Origin: Neisseriaceae bacterium TC5R-5
Lineage (GTDB): Bacteria > Pseudomonadota > Gammaproteobacteria > Burkholderiales > Chromobacteriaceae
NCBI GenBank assembly: GCA_020830965.2
Contig: JACCFC020000016.1
Location: 21,264 to 85,263, forward strand
Reading direction: 5' to 3'
Length of the DNA stretch: 64,000 nucleotides
Part shown: positions 1 through 9,052 of the stretch, piece by piece
Position numbering within the stretch: position 1 is the stretch's first letter
How the letters are laid out: every line of letters starts with the position of its first letter
Notes under the pieces: generated by a model
What the model was told of the DNA's origin: nothing
What the model saw: the letters and a program-made list of their open reading frames with translations, nothing else
The model's database searches: none
Translations under genes and position numbers: made by a program

Positions 1-421
1 GTTGTTGCAAATAGAGTGCCTCAAAATTGATCGGCGACAATAAAACAGGTGGGAAACCAGCGCGATTAACGATGCTGGAAACGGTTTCACGCGCATAAGG
101 GAATAAAATATTTGGACATGCCACACCCAGTAATGGGTCAAGATCATCTGCCGGAACATTAACAATTCTGAAAATACCCGCTTGCGTCACCTCACACAGA
201 AAAATCGTCTTTTCTGGTAGTTTAGCGGTAACAGTAACCTTGAGACTCACCTCAAAATAACCATCGTCTAATTGTTTTGCTTCGCTGGCCAACTGCATAT
301 CGATTTCCGGTTGCGCCTGTTCTAAAAAGACCAATGGCGCATTCGGCACTTCCAAGGACATATCCTTGGCGTAGATTTTTTCAATCGAAAATACGGGTTG
401 CTGCTCTTGCTGTTCGCTCAT
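1..421 (-). CDS. secB: Protein-export chaperone SecB (3' part outside window)
   Basis: SecB is a cytosolic tetrameric chaperone that holds precursor proteins unfolded and hands them to SecA for Sec export. Translating the minus strand from the ATG at 419-421 gives [20 protein letters not shown], then an [13 protein letters not shown] segment, [13 protein letters not shown] and [14 protein letters not shown], all classic SecB blocks. About 140 of the usual ~155 residues are in the window; the C-terminus lies beyond base 1. It sits 94 bp downstream of grxC on the same strand, the usual grxC-secB order of proteobacteria, so co-transcription is likely. Identity is very secure. Confidence 0.95.
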   Translation of the reverse strand, partial: MSEQQEQQPVFSIEKIYAKDMSLEVPNAPLVFLEQAQPEIDMQLASEAKQLDDGYFEVSLKVTVTAKLPEKTIFLCEVTQAGIFRIVNVPADDLDPLLGVACPNILFPYARETVSSIVNRAGFPPVLLSPINFEALYLQQ

Positions 422-515
422 GTTTTCATCTCGCGCAGAGTTATCATAAAGACAACTTAAGTTTAGAAAAATAACCGGCCTGCATCATCGCACGAAAGTG
501 CGTTAGGGCCAAGAC

Positions 516-773
516 TCAATCAGCCAACAATAAATCAAGCTTACCGGCCTGATTCAAAGCCACCAAATCATCACAGCCACCGATGTGCGTATCACCGATA
601 AAAATCTGCGGAACCGTGCGACGACCGGTAGTTGACATCATTTTGTCACGCTCTTGCGGATCAAGATCAATACGAACTTCTTTGATATCGCTCACACCTT
701 TACTGTTCAGCACTTGCTTGGCACGAACACAAAAAGGACACACCGCCGTGGTATACATCGTTACTGGTTTCAT
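516..773 (-). CDS. grxC: Glutaredoxin 3 (GrxC)
   Basis: A small cytosolic dithiol glutaredoxin of 85 residues, a glutathione-dependent disulfide reductase. The sequence shows the active-site CPFC near residues 12-15, the TVPQIFI cis-proline segment and the GGCDDL glutathione-binding segment, with a length typical of GrxC. An upstream in-frame extension of 36 codons exists, but MKPVTMYTT is the standard N-terminus, so the start is set at 773. It lies between priA (64 bp upstream) and secB (downstream), all on the minus strand. Confidence 0.95.
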   Translation of the reverse strand: MKPVTMYTTAVCPFCVRAKQVLNSKGVSDIKEVRIDLDPQERDKMMSTTGRRTVPQIFIGDTHIGGCDDLVALNQAGKLDLLLAD

Positions 774-837
774 GACGATCTCAATAATAGACTGTGGGCA
801 ATCTGCCCACGAACAAAATAGAAAATTATAAACGCTC

Positions 838-3006
838 TTACAACTCTTGCGGGTCGACATCCAGCGACCAACGCAATTCACGACTGTGATGTTTGGCGAT
901 CTCCTTCACCAAGGGTAAGTATTGATCAAGAAATCGATGCAATAAAGCACGCTGTGATGTTTCCAGCACTAATTGTGCCCGTTCACGATTCGCCAGCCTT
1001 GCCATCAAGGCAGGTGCCGGGCCAGAAATCTGCACCTCGGATGCGGCGCGCTGCATGCACTGTCTTACTTCCTGCAAAAAAGCCATTGCTTTATCCTGAC
1101 TCACACTGTCGGCTCGCAACAAAGCCTGAAACACACTGGGCGGAAACCCGGCCTTGCGCCTTTCTTCCAGCAAAGTTTGCGCATAATCATCAAAATCATG
1201 ACGGACTAAAGCCTGGTACAGCTCATGCTCTGGCCAACAAGTCTGAATCAGCACCTCTCCACTCACGTCAGCCCGACCAGCCCGGCCAGCCACCTGCATC
1301 AGTTGGGCAAACAAACGCTCCGATGCCCGGTAGTCAGCTGAGTACAAGCCGCCATCCGCATTCAGTGCCACCACCAAGGACAATGCACCAAAGTCATGGC
1401 CCTTAGCCAGCATCTGTGTGCCAACCAGCACATCGACTTCACCAGCATGAACCTGGCGATAAACTTCATCCCAAGCCTGTTTACGGCTAGTGGTATCACG
1501 ATCAATACGCAGCACCCGTGCTGCCGGCAACATACGCTTGAGTGCAGACTCTAAACGTTGCGTCCCCTCACCTAGCGGCTTGATATCCGGATTACCACAG
1601 TCCGGGCAAGCATGGGGTATTGCCTGCTCCCAACCGCAATGATGACAACACAGCTTACGTGCCAATAAGTGCAACACCAGTTTGGCGGAACAACGCGAGC
1701 AACCACTGGTCCAGCCACAGTCGGTACATGCCAGCACCGGTGCAAAGCCACGGCGGTTGATAAACACCAGGCTCATTTCACCGCGCTGTAGTCGCTGCCG
1801 CAGCGCCAACACCACCCCTTCGGCCAACCCTTCGGCCAGCTTCTGCCGCCTTACATCCAGTAAATGTATTTGCGGCAAGCTGGCCGCCCCATGTGCCCTT
1901 CGGGTCAGGCGAAGACGACGATAACGGCCAGCAGCCACATTGGCCATGCTCTCCAGACTGGGCGTTGCTGAACCCAACACTACCGCTACCCCCATCTGCC
2001 GCGCACGCCATACCGCCAAATCGCGCGCATGATAACGCAAACCATCCTGCTGTTTGAACGAGCCGTCATGCTCCTCATCCACAATCACCAGGCCTAAACG
2101 TGGTAGGGGGATAAATACCGACAGGCGAGTCCCGATCACAATATCCACCCGCCCCTGCCAGGCATCCAACCAGCCATGTAAACGCTCTTTATCAGCCAGC
2201 TGACTATGCTGCACCACAATATGACTGGCGGGAAAACGACTGATAAAGCGACTGATCAATTGCGGGGTGAGGTTGATCTCCGGCACCAATACCAGCACCT
2301 GCTGCCGCTGCCGCAACTGATCGGCAATCCCTTGCAAATACACCTCGGTTTTACCACTGCCGGTAATACCGTGCAGTAAGAAAGGCTGAAAACCCTGGCT
2401 GGCACGCAGCTCCTGCAGCACCTGTTGCTGCTCTTCAGTTAGTGCTGGCCCCGGAGTAACAAGCAAGTCAGGGGGCGCCAACTCACAACGTTCCAGTTGA
2501 CCGGCTAATTCCCACTCACGTAATAACTTCACCGCCTGCGGTGTCACCTCTTTAGCTTGCGACAAACTTAAAGGCTGCTGCAAAGCCTGCCATAAAGCCA
2601 GTCGAGCACGCTGCCGAGCCGGTGGAACGGCTTGCAAGCCTGCTACATTCAAGCTGTAGCTTCGCTGATCCAGCGGGCTAATCTCACGTGGTTCACGCAA
2701 AGAAGTGGGCAAAGCGGTAAACAAAGTCTGCCCAAGCGGATAATGGTAATAATCGGCGGCAAAATGCACTAAATCTAAAAATGCTTGTGGCAGCGGTGGT
2801 AAGCCGGCCAAAACAGCCTCAATTGAGCGTAACTTGCTGGGGTTCACATCCTGCACCGTAGCTGTCACCACGACTCCGCAAAGAACGCGGGAACCGAATG
2901 GCACCCGCACCCGCTGACCCGGTGCTAGCGGCCACGGCGACAAATAGCTGAAACTGCCGGACAAAGGCGCATCCACAACCACTTGCACAATGCTTTGTGG
3001 CTCCAC
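838..3006 (-). CDS. priA: Primosomal protein N' (PriA helicase)
   Basis: PriA is the 3'-to-5' superfamily 2 helicase that recognises stalled forks and D-loops and reloads the replisome. The 722-residue product has an N-terminal DNA-binding region, a Walker A motif GITGSGKT at about 213-220, a DEEH box at about 310-313, and a zinc-binding insert with paired cysteines (CTDCGW, CSRC, CCHHCGW, CPDCG) between roughly 430 and 480. Helicase motif VI appears as QVAGRAGR. Length matches the family. The upstream 446-bp gap separates it from hemE and carries DnaA-box-like 9-mers and a MITE-like element. Confidence 0.97.
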   Translation of the reverse strand: MEPQSIVQVVVDAPLSGSFSYLSPWPLAPGQRVRVPFGSRVLCGVVVTATVQDVNPSKLRSIEAVLAGLPPLPQAFLDLVHFAADYYHYPLGQTLFTALPTSLREPREISPLDQRSYSLNVAGLQAVPPARQRARLALWQALQQPLSLSQAKEVTPQAVKLLREWELAGQLERCELAPPDLLVTPGPALTEEQQQVLQELRASQGFQPFLLHGITGSGKTEVYLQGIADQLRQRQQVLVLVPEINLTPQLISRFISRFPASHIVVQHSQLADKERLHGWLDAWQGRVDIVIGTRLSVFIPLPRLGLVIVDEEHDGSFKQQDGLRYHARDLAVWRARQMGVAVVLGSATPSLESMANVAAGRYRRLRLTRRAHGAASLPQIHLLDVRRQKLAEGLAEGVVLALRQRLQRGEMSLVFINRRGFAPVLACTDCGWTSGCSRCSAKLVLHLLARKLCCHHCGWEQAIPHACPDCGNPDIKPLGEGTQRLESALKRMLPAARVLRIDRDTTSRKQAWDEVYRQVHAGEVDVLVGTQMLAKGHDFGALSLVVALNADGGLYSADYRASERLFAQLMQVAGRAGRADVSGEVLIQTCWPEHELYQALVRHDFDDYAQTLLEERRKAGFPPSVFQALLRADSVSQDKAMAFLQEVRQCMQRAASEVQISGPAPALMARLANRERAQLVLETSQRALLHRFLDQYLPLVKEIAKHHSRELRWSLDVDPQEL

Positions 3007-3452
3007 TTTATCTTGTCCTCATGAAGAAACCCCTGCTGCGACAAGGCTTTGTACCCACTGTACACAGATGCTGTTGATAACTTTGTGAACAACTTAGCGG
3101 ACACATGAAAAAACGCCGCTAAATCAACACTTACGCCAAGTTGATCAAAAAATAATCAGCATTTTTATTGTTATTTTTCAACAACTTACAAAAGAAGAAA
3201 ATATTGCTTAACAAACTTGACAATCTTTTAACAAAACGCTAGTGAGTGTGCATAACTTAGCGCCTTTCCGCCACAGGCAAGCATTTCAGAACACTCGCAA
3301 CGGAGAAAACACCAAGCAGCTACGGGGAAAGTGATAACCGCTCACCTTACTTAGAGCCGCTAACAAAAGCTGGAAAAGCCCCTAAGCTGCACCGACCCAG
3401 ACAGTACAAGTGGAGGCCAGCGATTTTGTTAACAGCTCTTAAATATCAACAC
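3007..3452. other. 446-bp priA-hemE intergenic region with DnaA-box-like 9-mers
   Basis: No coding region is visible. The stretch is AT-rich around 3150-3240. It contains one exact DnaA-box 9-mer in reverse orientation, TGTGCATAA at 3247-3255, and two one-mismatch versions, TGTTGATAA at 3072-3080 and TGTGAACAA at 3084-3092. The right quarter (3354-3438) is a MITE-like element. Whether the 9-mers bind DnaA is unknown; three such sites in AT-rich DNA can arise by chance. Confidence 0.4.
3354..3438. repeat. MITE-like element copy 1 (divergent, complete)
   Basis: An 85-bp element begins GAGCCGCTAACAAAA and ends TTTTGTTAACAGCTC, so the ends are near-perfect inverted repeats. It is flanked on both sides by TTA (3351-3353 and 3439-3441), a 3-bp target duplication of the kind IS5-family transposases make. 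The interior differs from the other copies, which suggests an older insertion or a separate subtype. It has no coding capacity. Confidence 0.75.
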
Positions 3453-4514
3453 TCAAACATGATAAGGACGAGATAAATGATGTACCGCCTCCACTAACGC
3501 CGCCGCATGTTCTGGCTGCACAAACTGCGAAATCCCATGCCCCAGATTAAACACATGACCACTACCAGAACCGTAGCTGGCCAAGATGCGACCCACCTCG
3601 TGCTCAATAGCTTGCGGCTGTGCAAACAAGGCATTGGGATCAAAATTACCCTGCAACGCCACTTGCTGACCAATACGCGCGCGCGCCACGCCCAAATCAG
3701 TGGTCCAATCCAGCCCGACGCAATCGGCACCGATCGCAGCAATCTCCTCTAACCACTGCCCCCCACCCTTGGTAAACACAATCACCGGGACTGGACGGCC
3801 GTCTGCCTCTCGTTTCAAACCAGCAATAATTTGCTGCATATAGGCTAAGGAGAACTCGCGATAAGCGGCATGACTAAGCGCACCGCCCCAGGTATCAAAA
3901 ATTTGTATAGCTTGTGCGCCGGCATCAATCTGCGCATTCAAGTAATCTGTGACCGTCTGTGCATTCACCGCCAAAATGTGATGCAGTAAATCCGGGCGAT
4001 CGTACAGCATCGCCTTCACATAGCGAAAATCATCAGAACCACCACCCTCTATCATGTAACAGGCCAAGGTAAACGGGCTGCCGGAAAAACCAATCAGCGG
4101 CACTCGCCCCTGCAAGGCTTTACGAATACTCGCAACGGCATCGAATACATATTGCAGCTTGTCCAATAATGGCACCGCCAGCGCCTTGATCGCTCTTTCA
4201 TCACGCAATGGCCGTTCAAACTTAGGGCCTTCACCCTCAGCAAAATACAGACCCAAACCCATCGCATCCGGCACCGTCAAAATATCGGAAAACAAAATCG
4301 CCGCATCCAGCGGAAAGCGTTCCAGCGGCTGCAGAGTGACCTCGGTAGCGTAATCCGGGCTGGTACATAAACCCATAAAGCTACCGGCACGGCTACGCGT
4401 CGCACGGTATTCCGGCAAATAACGTCCGGCCTGACGCATCATCCAAATCGGGGTGTACTCAACCGGCTGACGCCGCAGAGCACGTAAAAAAGTATCGTTA
4501 AGAAGAGGGCTCAT
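3453..4514 (-). CDS. hemE: Uroporphyrinogen decarboxylase (HemE)
   Basis: HemE decarboxylates the four acetate side chains of uroporphyrinogen III to give coproporphyrinogen III in haem synthesis. The 353-residue product has the signature [16 protein letters not shown] near the N-terminus, the [16 protein letters not shown] block with its catalytic aspartate, and the [10 protein letters not shown] and FDTWGG segments. A longer reading from 4547 is possible, but that ATG overlaps a TATAAT hexamer (minus strand, 4551-4546) which is probably the promoter -10 box; the start [13 protein letters not shown] at 4514 aligns with known HemE proteins. It is divergent from the neighbouring ATP-pyrophosphatase gene. 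Confidence 0.96.
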   Translation of the reverse strand: MSPLLNDTFLRALRRQPVEYTPIWMMRQAGRYLPEYRATRSRAGSFMGLCTSPDYATEVTLQPLERFPLDAAILFSDILTVPDAMGLGLYFAEGEGPKFERPLRDERAIKALAVPLLDKLQYVFDAVASIRKALQGRVPLIGFSGSPFTLACYMIEGGGSDDFRYVKAMLYDRPDLLHHILAVNAQTVTDYLNAQIDAGAQAIQIFDTWGGALSHAAYREFSLAYMQQIIAGLKREADGRPVPVIVFTKGGGQWLEEIAAIGADCVGLDWTTDLGVARARIGQQVALQGNFDPNALFAQPQAIEHEVGRILASYGSGSGHVFNLGHGISQFVQPEHAAALVEAVHHLSRPYHV

Positions 4515-4609
4515 GGGCAAGATATCTGAATAAAAATTGAGCGCCATTATAGCGCAGCTAGCGCAACACTTGCCTTGGCAATCATCAGCAAAGCCCCTAC
4601 ACTGCCGCG

Positions 4610-5281
4610 ATGAAAAAACCTACCTTACTTTCCTGGAGCAGTGGCAAAGACAGTGCCTGGGCACTGCATCAGTTACGCCAGGACCCAAGTATTGAGTTAG
4701 TCGGCCTGTTCTGCACCATCAATGAAGTGTTCCAGCGCGTCGCCATGCACGCCGTACGTGTGGAACTCCTACAGCAACAAGCCGCTGCCGTCGGCTTGCC
4801 GCTACGCCTGGTCAGCATTCCCTACCCATGCAGCAACGAAGACTACGCCAATCGCATGGGCGCTTTTGTCACGCAATGCCGTGCCGAGGGGATCCAGCAA
4901 ATGGCGTTTGGTGATTTACTCCTGGCCGATGTGCGGCATTACCGTGAACAGAACTTGGCTGGCAGCGGTATCACGCCCATTTTCCCGCTATGGGGTACCC
5001 CCACCGAAGAACTAGCCCAAACCATGCTGCAAAGTGGTTTGCAAGCACGCATTACCTGCCTGGACCCACGCAGACTACCGCGCGAACTGGCTGGCCAGGC
5101 TTTTGATCAATGTTTATTAGACGCACTGCCCGCCGATGCTGACCCCTGCGGTGAAAACGGCGAATTTCATACCTTCGCCTGGGACGGCCCAATGTTTCAG
5201 TACCCGGTACCGTATCAACTGGGCGAAACCATAGAACGTGAAGGTCTGCTCTTTACTGATCTGCTGCCTGGCAGCAAATAA
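4610..5281 (+). CDS. Dph6-like ATP-pyrophosphatase (adenine nucleotide alpha hydrolase family)
   Basis: The 223-residue protein has an N-terminal PP-loop, SSGKDS at residues 10-15, which binds ATP for adenylation. Later segments [16 protein letters not shown] and [10 protein letters not shown] match the Dph6/MJ0570 group of the adenine nucleotide alpha hydrolase superfamily. In archaea and eukaryotes that group amidates diphthine, but bacteria have no diphthamide, so the bacterial substrate is unknown. It is divergent from hemE across 95 bp. Its TAA stop (5279-5281) is directly followed by the GAGCCGCTAAC end of a MITE-like element. Confidence 0.85.
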   Translation: MKKPTLLSWSSGKDSAWALHQLRQDPSIELVGLFCTINEVFQRVAMHAVRVELLQQQAAAVGLPLRLVSIPYPCSNEDYANRMGAFVTQCRAEGIQQMAFGDLLLADVRHYREQNLAGSGITPIFPLWGTPTEELAQTMLQSGLQARITCLDPRRLPRELAGQAFDQCLLDALPADADPCGENGEFHTFAWDGPMFQYPVPYQLGETIEREGLLFTDLLPGSK

Positions 5282-5350
5282 GAGCCGCTAACAACACCCC
5301 GGATCCAGCCAGATCACCATAGCGGTAAATCCTGCCAGCACGCAGGCTAT
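5282..5350. repeat. MITE-like element copy 2 (left end only, decayed)
   Basis: The sequence starts GAGCCGCTAAC directly after the TAA stop codon of the preceding gene and continues with CACCCCGGATCCAGC, which matches the complement of the right half of the complete copies (ATCAGGGG). No right-hand inverted repeat was found, so the right boundary is only approximate. The TAA probably served as the TNA target. Confidence 0.55.
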
Positions 5351-5453
5351 CGTTTCCGGGCCCGCTCACAAGAAATGCGACTTAAGCATGCAAGCACAGG
5401 CTCATTTGCACTAAAATAGCGCCCTGATACGTCAATGCCACAAGGAAACCGCC

Positions 5454-5684
5454 ATGGCGAAAGCCAACAAGGCCCCAGACAGCTTCGAAAGCGCACTGAC
5501 ACAACTGGAAACCATCATCCAAGCAATGGAAAATGGGGATATCCCGCTAGAAACTGCGCTGAATCAGTATAAGCAAGGTATAGAACTGATCAAGTTCTGC
5601 CAGAACACCCTCGCTGATGCCGAGCAACAGCTAAAAGTGCTGGAAAACCAGGAACTCAAAACATTGGAACTACCCAATGCTTAA
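5454..5684 (+). CDS. xseB: Exodeoxyribonuclease VII small subunit (XseB)
   Basis: XseB is the small subunit of exonuclease VII, which together with XseA degrades single-stranded DNA to short oligonucleotides. The 76-residue protein has the family pattern FESALTQLETIIQAMENGD, IPLETALNQYKQGI and CQNTLADAEQQLKVLE, mostly helical. An AAGGAA ribosome-binding site precedes the ATG. Its end overlaps the start of ispA by 8 bp, the usual xseB-ispA-dxs arrangement, so translation is probably coupled. The large subunit gene is not in the window. Confidence 0.95.
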   Translation: MAKANKAPDSFESALTQLETIIQAMENGDIPLETALNQYKQGIELIKFCQNTLADAEQQLKVLENQELKTLELPNA

Positions 5685-6573
5685 GCAACCTTTTAATGAG
5701 TGGATGGAGCAGATACAGCAGCTTATGGAGCAGACGCTGGCACAGCAGTTGCCAAACACCGCTGCACTGCCCCAGCGTCTGCACCAGGCGATGCATTATG
5801 CCACCCTAGGCGGCGGCAAACGGGTACGCCCCTTATTGGTATTTGCTGCCGGCGAGCTCGTCCAAGCGCGACCTGCGAATCTGGCACACCTTGCCGCAGC
5901 ACTGGAAATGGTGCATGTGTATTCACTGGTGCACGATGACTTGCCCTGTATGGACAATGATGCTCTACGTCGCGGCAAGCCCACCTGCCATATTGCTTTT
6001 GATGAAGCCACGGCACTACTGGTGGGAGATGCGCTGCAAACCCAGGCTTTCCAGATACTCGCCACCCCGCTGACTGATGTTACCCCTCAGACACAATTAC
6101 GAATGGTCCACACGCTGGCACACGCTACGGGTCATGCTGGCATGGCTGGCGGCCAAGCCATCGACCTGGCCAGCATCGGCCATCGCCTCAGCCTGCCAGA
6201 GCTTGAGTTCATGCATCTACTGAAAACGGGCGCGCTGATCCGTGCCGCTGTGCTGATTGGTGCCATGGCCGGCCAAACGCTCAGCCAGGAAGCAAGCGAG
6301 CAACTTGATCGGTTTGCCAAGCGTATCGGCTTGGCTTTTCAGGTGGTCGACGATGTGCTGGACTGTGAGTCCGATAGCAAGACCCTGGGAAAAACAGCGG
6401 GTAAAGACGCTGCTAATGACAAGCCCACCTATGTCAGCCTGCTGGGCTTAGCCCAGGCTAAAAACTTTGCCCGTGAACTGCGTGATGATGCCTTTAGCGC
6501 GCTGGATGGATTTGGCAACTCAGCCCAACGACTTAAAGAACTGGCCGATTACATCGTCGTGCGCTCGTTCTAA
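5677..6573 (+). CDS. ispA: Farnesyl diphosphate synthase (IspA)
   Basis: IspA condenses isopentenyl diphosphate with DMAPP and GPP to make farnesyl diphosphate for quinones and undecaprenyl lipids. The 298-residue product has GGGKRVRP at about 45-52, the first aspartate-rich motif DDLPCMDND at 87-95 and the second DDVLD at 225-229, both magnesium-diphosphate binding. Length fits the short-chain bacterial enzymes. It lies between xseB (8-bp overlap) and dxs (19 bp on), linking precursor supply and chain elongation in one operon. Confidence 0.96.
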   Translation: MLKQPFNEWMEQIQQLMEQTLAQQLPNTAALPQRLHQAMHYATLGGGKRVRPLLVFAAGELVQARPANLAHLAAALEMVHVYSLVHDDLPCMDNDALRRGKPTCHIAFDEATALLVGDALQTQAFQILATPLTDVTPQTQLRMVHTLAHATGHAGMAGGQAIDLASIGHRLSLPELEFMHLLKTGALIRAAVLIGAMAGQTLSQEASEQLDRFAKRIGLAFQVVDDVLDCESDSKTLGKTAGKDAANDKPTYVSLLGLAQAKNFARELRDDAFSALDGFGNSAQRLKELADYIVVRSF

Positions 6574-6592
6574 CCGCAAAAGAAGCTCCACT

Positions 6593-8455
6593 ATGTACCC
6601 CTTGCTTGACACTATTGATACACCGGCTGACTTACGGCAACTCCCCCGCCCACAACTTCCACAACTAGCTTGTGAATTACGCGACTTCCTGGTCGACAGC
6701 GTCAGCAAAAGCGGGGGGCACTTTGCCTCTAATTTGGGCAGCGTTGAGCTGACCATTGCCCTGCACTATGTCTTTAATACCCCGGATGATAGGCTGGTCT
6801 GGGATGTCGGTCATCAGACTTACCCGCACAAAATCCTCACCGGACGGCGCCAGTACATGCACAGCATTCGCCAACAGGGCGGACTGGCAGGCTTTCCTAA
6901 ACGCGAGGAATCACCCTACGACAGCTTTGGTGTCGGTCACTCCTCCACCTCTATCGGTGCGGCACTAGGCATGGCGGTTGCCGCCAAGCTTCAGGGCATA
7001 GAGCGTAATTGTGTCGCCATCATCGGCGATGGCTCCATGACAGCCGGACAGGCATTTGAAGCACTGAACAATGCTGGCGCGATGGATACCAAACTATTGG
7101 TGATTCTCAACGACAATGATATGTCGATCTCGCCAAATGTCGGTGCGCTGAATAATTATCTGGCCAAGCTGATGTCTGGTCGTTTTTACGCAGCGATGCG
7201 TGAGGGCTCCAGCAAGGTGTTGGGGATTGCACCGCCGCTCAAAGAAATTGCCAGCAAGGTAGAAGAACATGTTAAAGGTTTTTTCACTCCAGCTAGTTTG
7301 TTTGAAGCCTTTGGCTTCAACTATATCGGCCCTGTCGATGGTCACAATCTGGATACGCTGGTCGATACGCTGACCAATCTGCGTCATTTACCCGGCCCCC
7401 AGTTCCTGCACATCGTCACGAAAAAAGGTCAGGGCTATAAGCTGGCAGAAAATGACCCGATCAAATACCACGGCGTCACCAAGTTCGATCCGGTGAATGG
7501 TCTAAGCAGCAATAAACCCGCCAGCAAGCCGCAATACACCCAGGTGTTTGGCGACTGGATCTGCGATATGGCCAAACGCGACCCCCGTCTGGTCGCTATC
7601 ACGCCGGCCATGCGTGAAGGGTCGGGCCTAGTGCGTTTTGAGCAGGAACACCCCGACCGTTATTTCGATGTAGCCATTGCCGAGCAGCATGCAGTGACCT
7701 TCGCCGCCGGCCTGGCCTGCGATGGCAGCAAACCGGTGGTAGCCATCTACTCCACCTTCTTACAGCGCGGCTATGATCAGCTCATTCACGATGTAGCAAT
7801 ACAAAACCTGCCAGTACTATTTGCGATTGACCGTGCCGGCCTGGTCGGTGCCGATGGTCCCACTCATGCTGGGGCATTTGATCTTTCCTATCTGCGCTGC
7901 ATCCCGAATATGACGGTGATGGCGCCCTCGGACGAAAACGAATGCCGCCAGATGCTGTATACCGGCTTTATGCTGAACAGCCCGGCTGCCGTGCGTTACC
8001 CACGTGGTACCGGCCCTGGCGCACCGATTGAGCAGAATATGACGGCCATGCCCATAGGCAAAGGTGTGCTGCGCCGCCGTGGTCAGCGCATTGCTATTCT
8101 GGCTTTTGGCAGCATGGTCAGCCCGGCACTCACCGCGGCCGAAGCCCTCAACGCCAGTGTTGCCGATATGCGCTTTGTCAAACCGCTGGATACCAAACTG
8201 ATTCGCGAACTGGCCAGCAGTCATGATTTGATTGTCTGTGTGGAAGAAAACGTGGTGATGGGCGGTGCGGGGAGTGCTTGTCTGGAAGCACTGCAAAGCA
8301 TGAATCTAAACAAGCCTGCCCTGCTGCTTGGCCTGCCGGATAGCTATGTCGAACATGGCGACCCAGCAGTCTTACTGGCCAACTGCGGCTTAAACGCCGC
8401 CGGTATAGAGCACAGCATCAGGCAGCGCCTGGCTGAGCTGGAACAAAACAGCTAA
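6593..8455 (+). CDS. dxs: 1-deoxy-D-xylulose-5-phosphate synthase (Dxs)
   Basis: Dxs joins pyruvate and glyceraldehyde 3-phosphate using thiamine diphosphate, the first step of the MEP isoprenoid pathway. The 620-residue protein shows [20 protein letters not shown] near the N-terminus, VWDVGHQ, the thiamine motif [15 protein letters not shown], and the transketolase-like pyrimidine domain with [15 protein letters not shown]. The reading frame is open further upstream inside ispA, but [11 protein letters not shown] at 6593, preceded by AAAGAAG, is the standard start. It ends the xseB-ispA-dxs operon. Confidence 0.97.
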   Translation: MYPLLDTIDTPADLRQLPRPQLPQLACELRDFLVDSVSKSGGHFASNLGSVELTIALHYVFNTPDDRLVWDVGHQTYPHKILTGRRQYMHSIRQQGGLAGFPKREESPYDSFGVGHSSTSIGAALGMAVAAKLQGIERNCVAIIGDGSMTAGQAFEALNNAGAMDTKLLVILNDNDMSISPNVGALNNYLAKLMSGRFYAAMREGSSKVLGIAPPLKEIASKVEEHVKGFFTPASLFEAFGFNYIGPVDGHNLDTLVDTLTNLRHLPGPQFLHIVTKKGQGYKLAENDPIKYHGVTKFDPVNGLSSNKPASKPQYTQVFGDWICDMAKRDPRLVAITPAMREGSGLVRFEQEHPDRYFDVAIAEQHAVTFAAGLACDGSKPVVAIYSTFLQRGYDQLIHDVAIQNLPVLFAIDRAGLVGADGPTHAGAFDLSYLRCIPNMTVMAPSDENECRQMLYTGFMLNSPAAVRYPRGTGPGAPIEQNMTAMPIGKGVLRRRGQRIAILAFGSMVSPALTAAEALNASVADMRFVKPLDTKLIRELASSHDLIVCVEENVVMGGAGSACLEALQSMNLNKPALLLGLPDSYVEHGDPAVLLANCGLNAAGIEHSIRQRLAELEQNS

Positions 8456-8471
8456 ACACAAAAAACCCTTA

Positions 8472-8578
8472 GCGTCGCTACCCCCTGATCCAGCGTTGCG
8501 CCTGCTTGCCGTAGTATGGGTACTGCCTGCACCGGCACGCCTTGGCTCAGGGGCTCTTTGAGCTTTTGTTAGCGGCTC
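8472..8578. repeat. MITE-like element copy 3 (inverted orientation)
   Basis: A 107-bp copy with ends GCGTCGCTA... and ...TTTTGTTAGCGGCTC. Internally it reads CTGATCCAGCGTTGCGCC, then GGCACGCCTTGGCTCAGG, which is the reverse complement of copies 4, 5 and 7, so it lies in the opposite orientation. TTA (8469-8471) precedes the left end; the right flank is TCA, so the duplication is no longer exact. Confidence 0.7.
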
Positions 8579-8701
8579 TCAAGGGAACTTCCAGAAACCT
8601 ACTTTTGGAAGAAAAAGACCCCACTAGAAAATCAATTGTTTACCGCGTTTTTGTTGCCGGAAATTACAATTTCTCGAAGCTTCCTTAAACATATTCGACC
8701 G

Positions 8702-8911
8702 CTAAAGCAGTCCAAATAGGCTCTTGATGGTCAAACAGAACTGAATGGCGGCATCGCTATAGCTCTGTGTCCGTCTGCGCTTGCCCTGTGCAGCCGCCTG
8801 CCATGACATGCTCGTGTCCAGCCAGACTGACAGAGAGCCGCGCTGGATCAGGGCTTGGTTGTAGGCGTTCCAGTTGGTCATTCGGTAGCGTTTTGGGGCG
8901 GGCTTGGTCAT
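8702..8911 (-). pseudogene. Truncated IS5-family transposase (N-terminal 69 residues)
   Basis: The reading frame MTKPAPKRYRMTNWNAYNQA, followed by LIQRGSLSVWLD and YSDAAIQFCLTIKSLFG, is the N-terminus of IS903-group IS5-family transposases. It stops after 69 residues where the intact protein would continue for another ~250, so the DDE catalytic core is gone. The remnant's start-side inverted repeat survives just upstream. Confidence 0.8.
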
Positions 8912-8958
8912 GCCGCTATCTTACCAAGCCGCGGTGCGCCGGATTTGTGCAACAACGC
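8702..8958 (-). mobile_element. IS903-group IS5-family insertion sequence remnant
   Basis: The fragment runs from the transposase truncation point to a surviving terminal repeat: on the plus strand GATTTGTGCAACAA at 8942-8955, the mirror of the TTGTTGCACAAATC end common in IS903-like elements. The distal ~800 bp with the other inverted repeat has been lost. A MITE-like element lies about 120 bp away. Confidence 0.7.
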
Positions 8959-8993
8959 CCATTAGAATACTAAATAGCATGATTGTGGAACAT

Positions 8994-9022
8994 AAAAAAT
9001 CCCACCTCGGAATGGAGGTGGG
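8994..9022 (-). terminator. Rho-independent terminator of the Kef-type antiporter gene
   Basis: On the minus strand, CCCACCTC and GAGGTGGG (9022-9015 and 9008-9001) form an 8-bp GC-rich stem with a 6-nt loop, followed by ATTTTTT. It begins 31 bp after the stop codon of the minus-strand antiporter gene. Confidence 0.85.
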
Positions 9023-9052
9023 CATAGGATCACAACAGAATGTGATGGTGGT

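Larger units (their letters stand above)
8456..9052. other. 597-bp gap holding a MITE copy, an IS remnant and a terminator
   Basis: No intact gene is visible between dxs and the converging Kef-type antiporter gene. From left to right it contains a MITE-like element (8472-8578), about 120 bp of AT-rich DNA with no recognised feature, the 5' end of an IS5-family transposase with its inverted repeat (8702-8958), and a rho-independent terminator for the antiporter gene (8994-9022). Confidence 0.75.
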
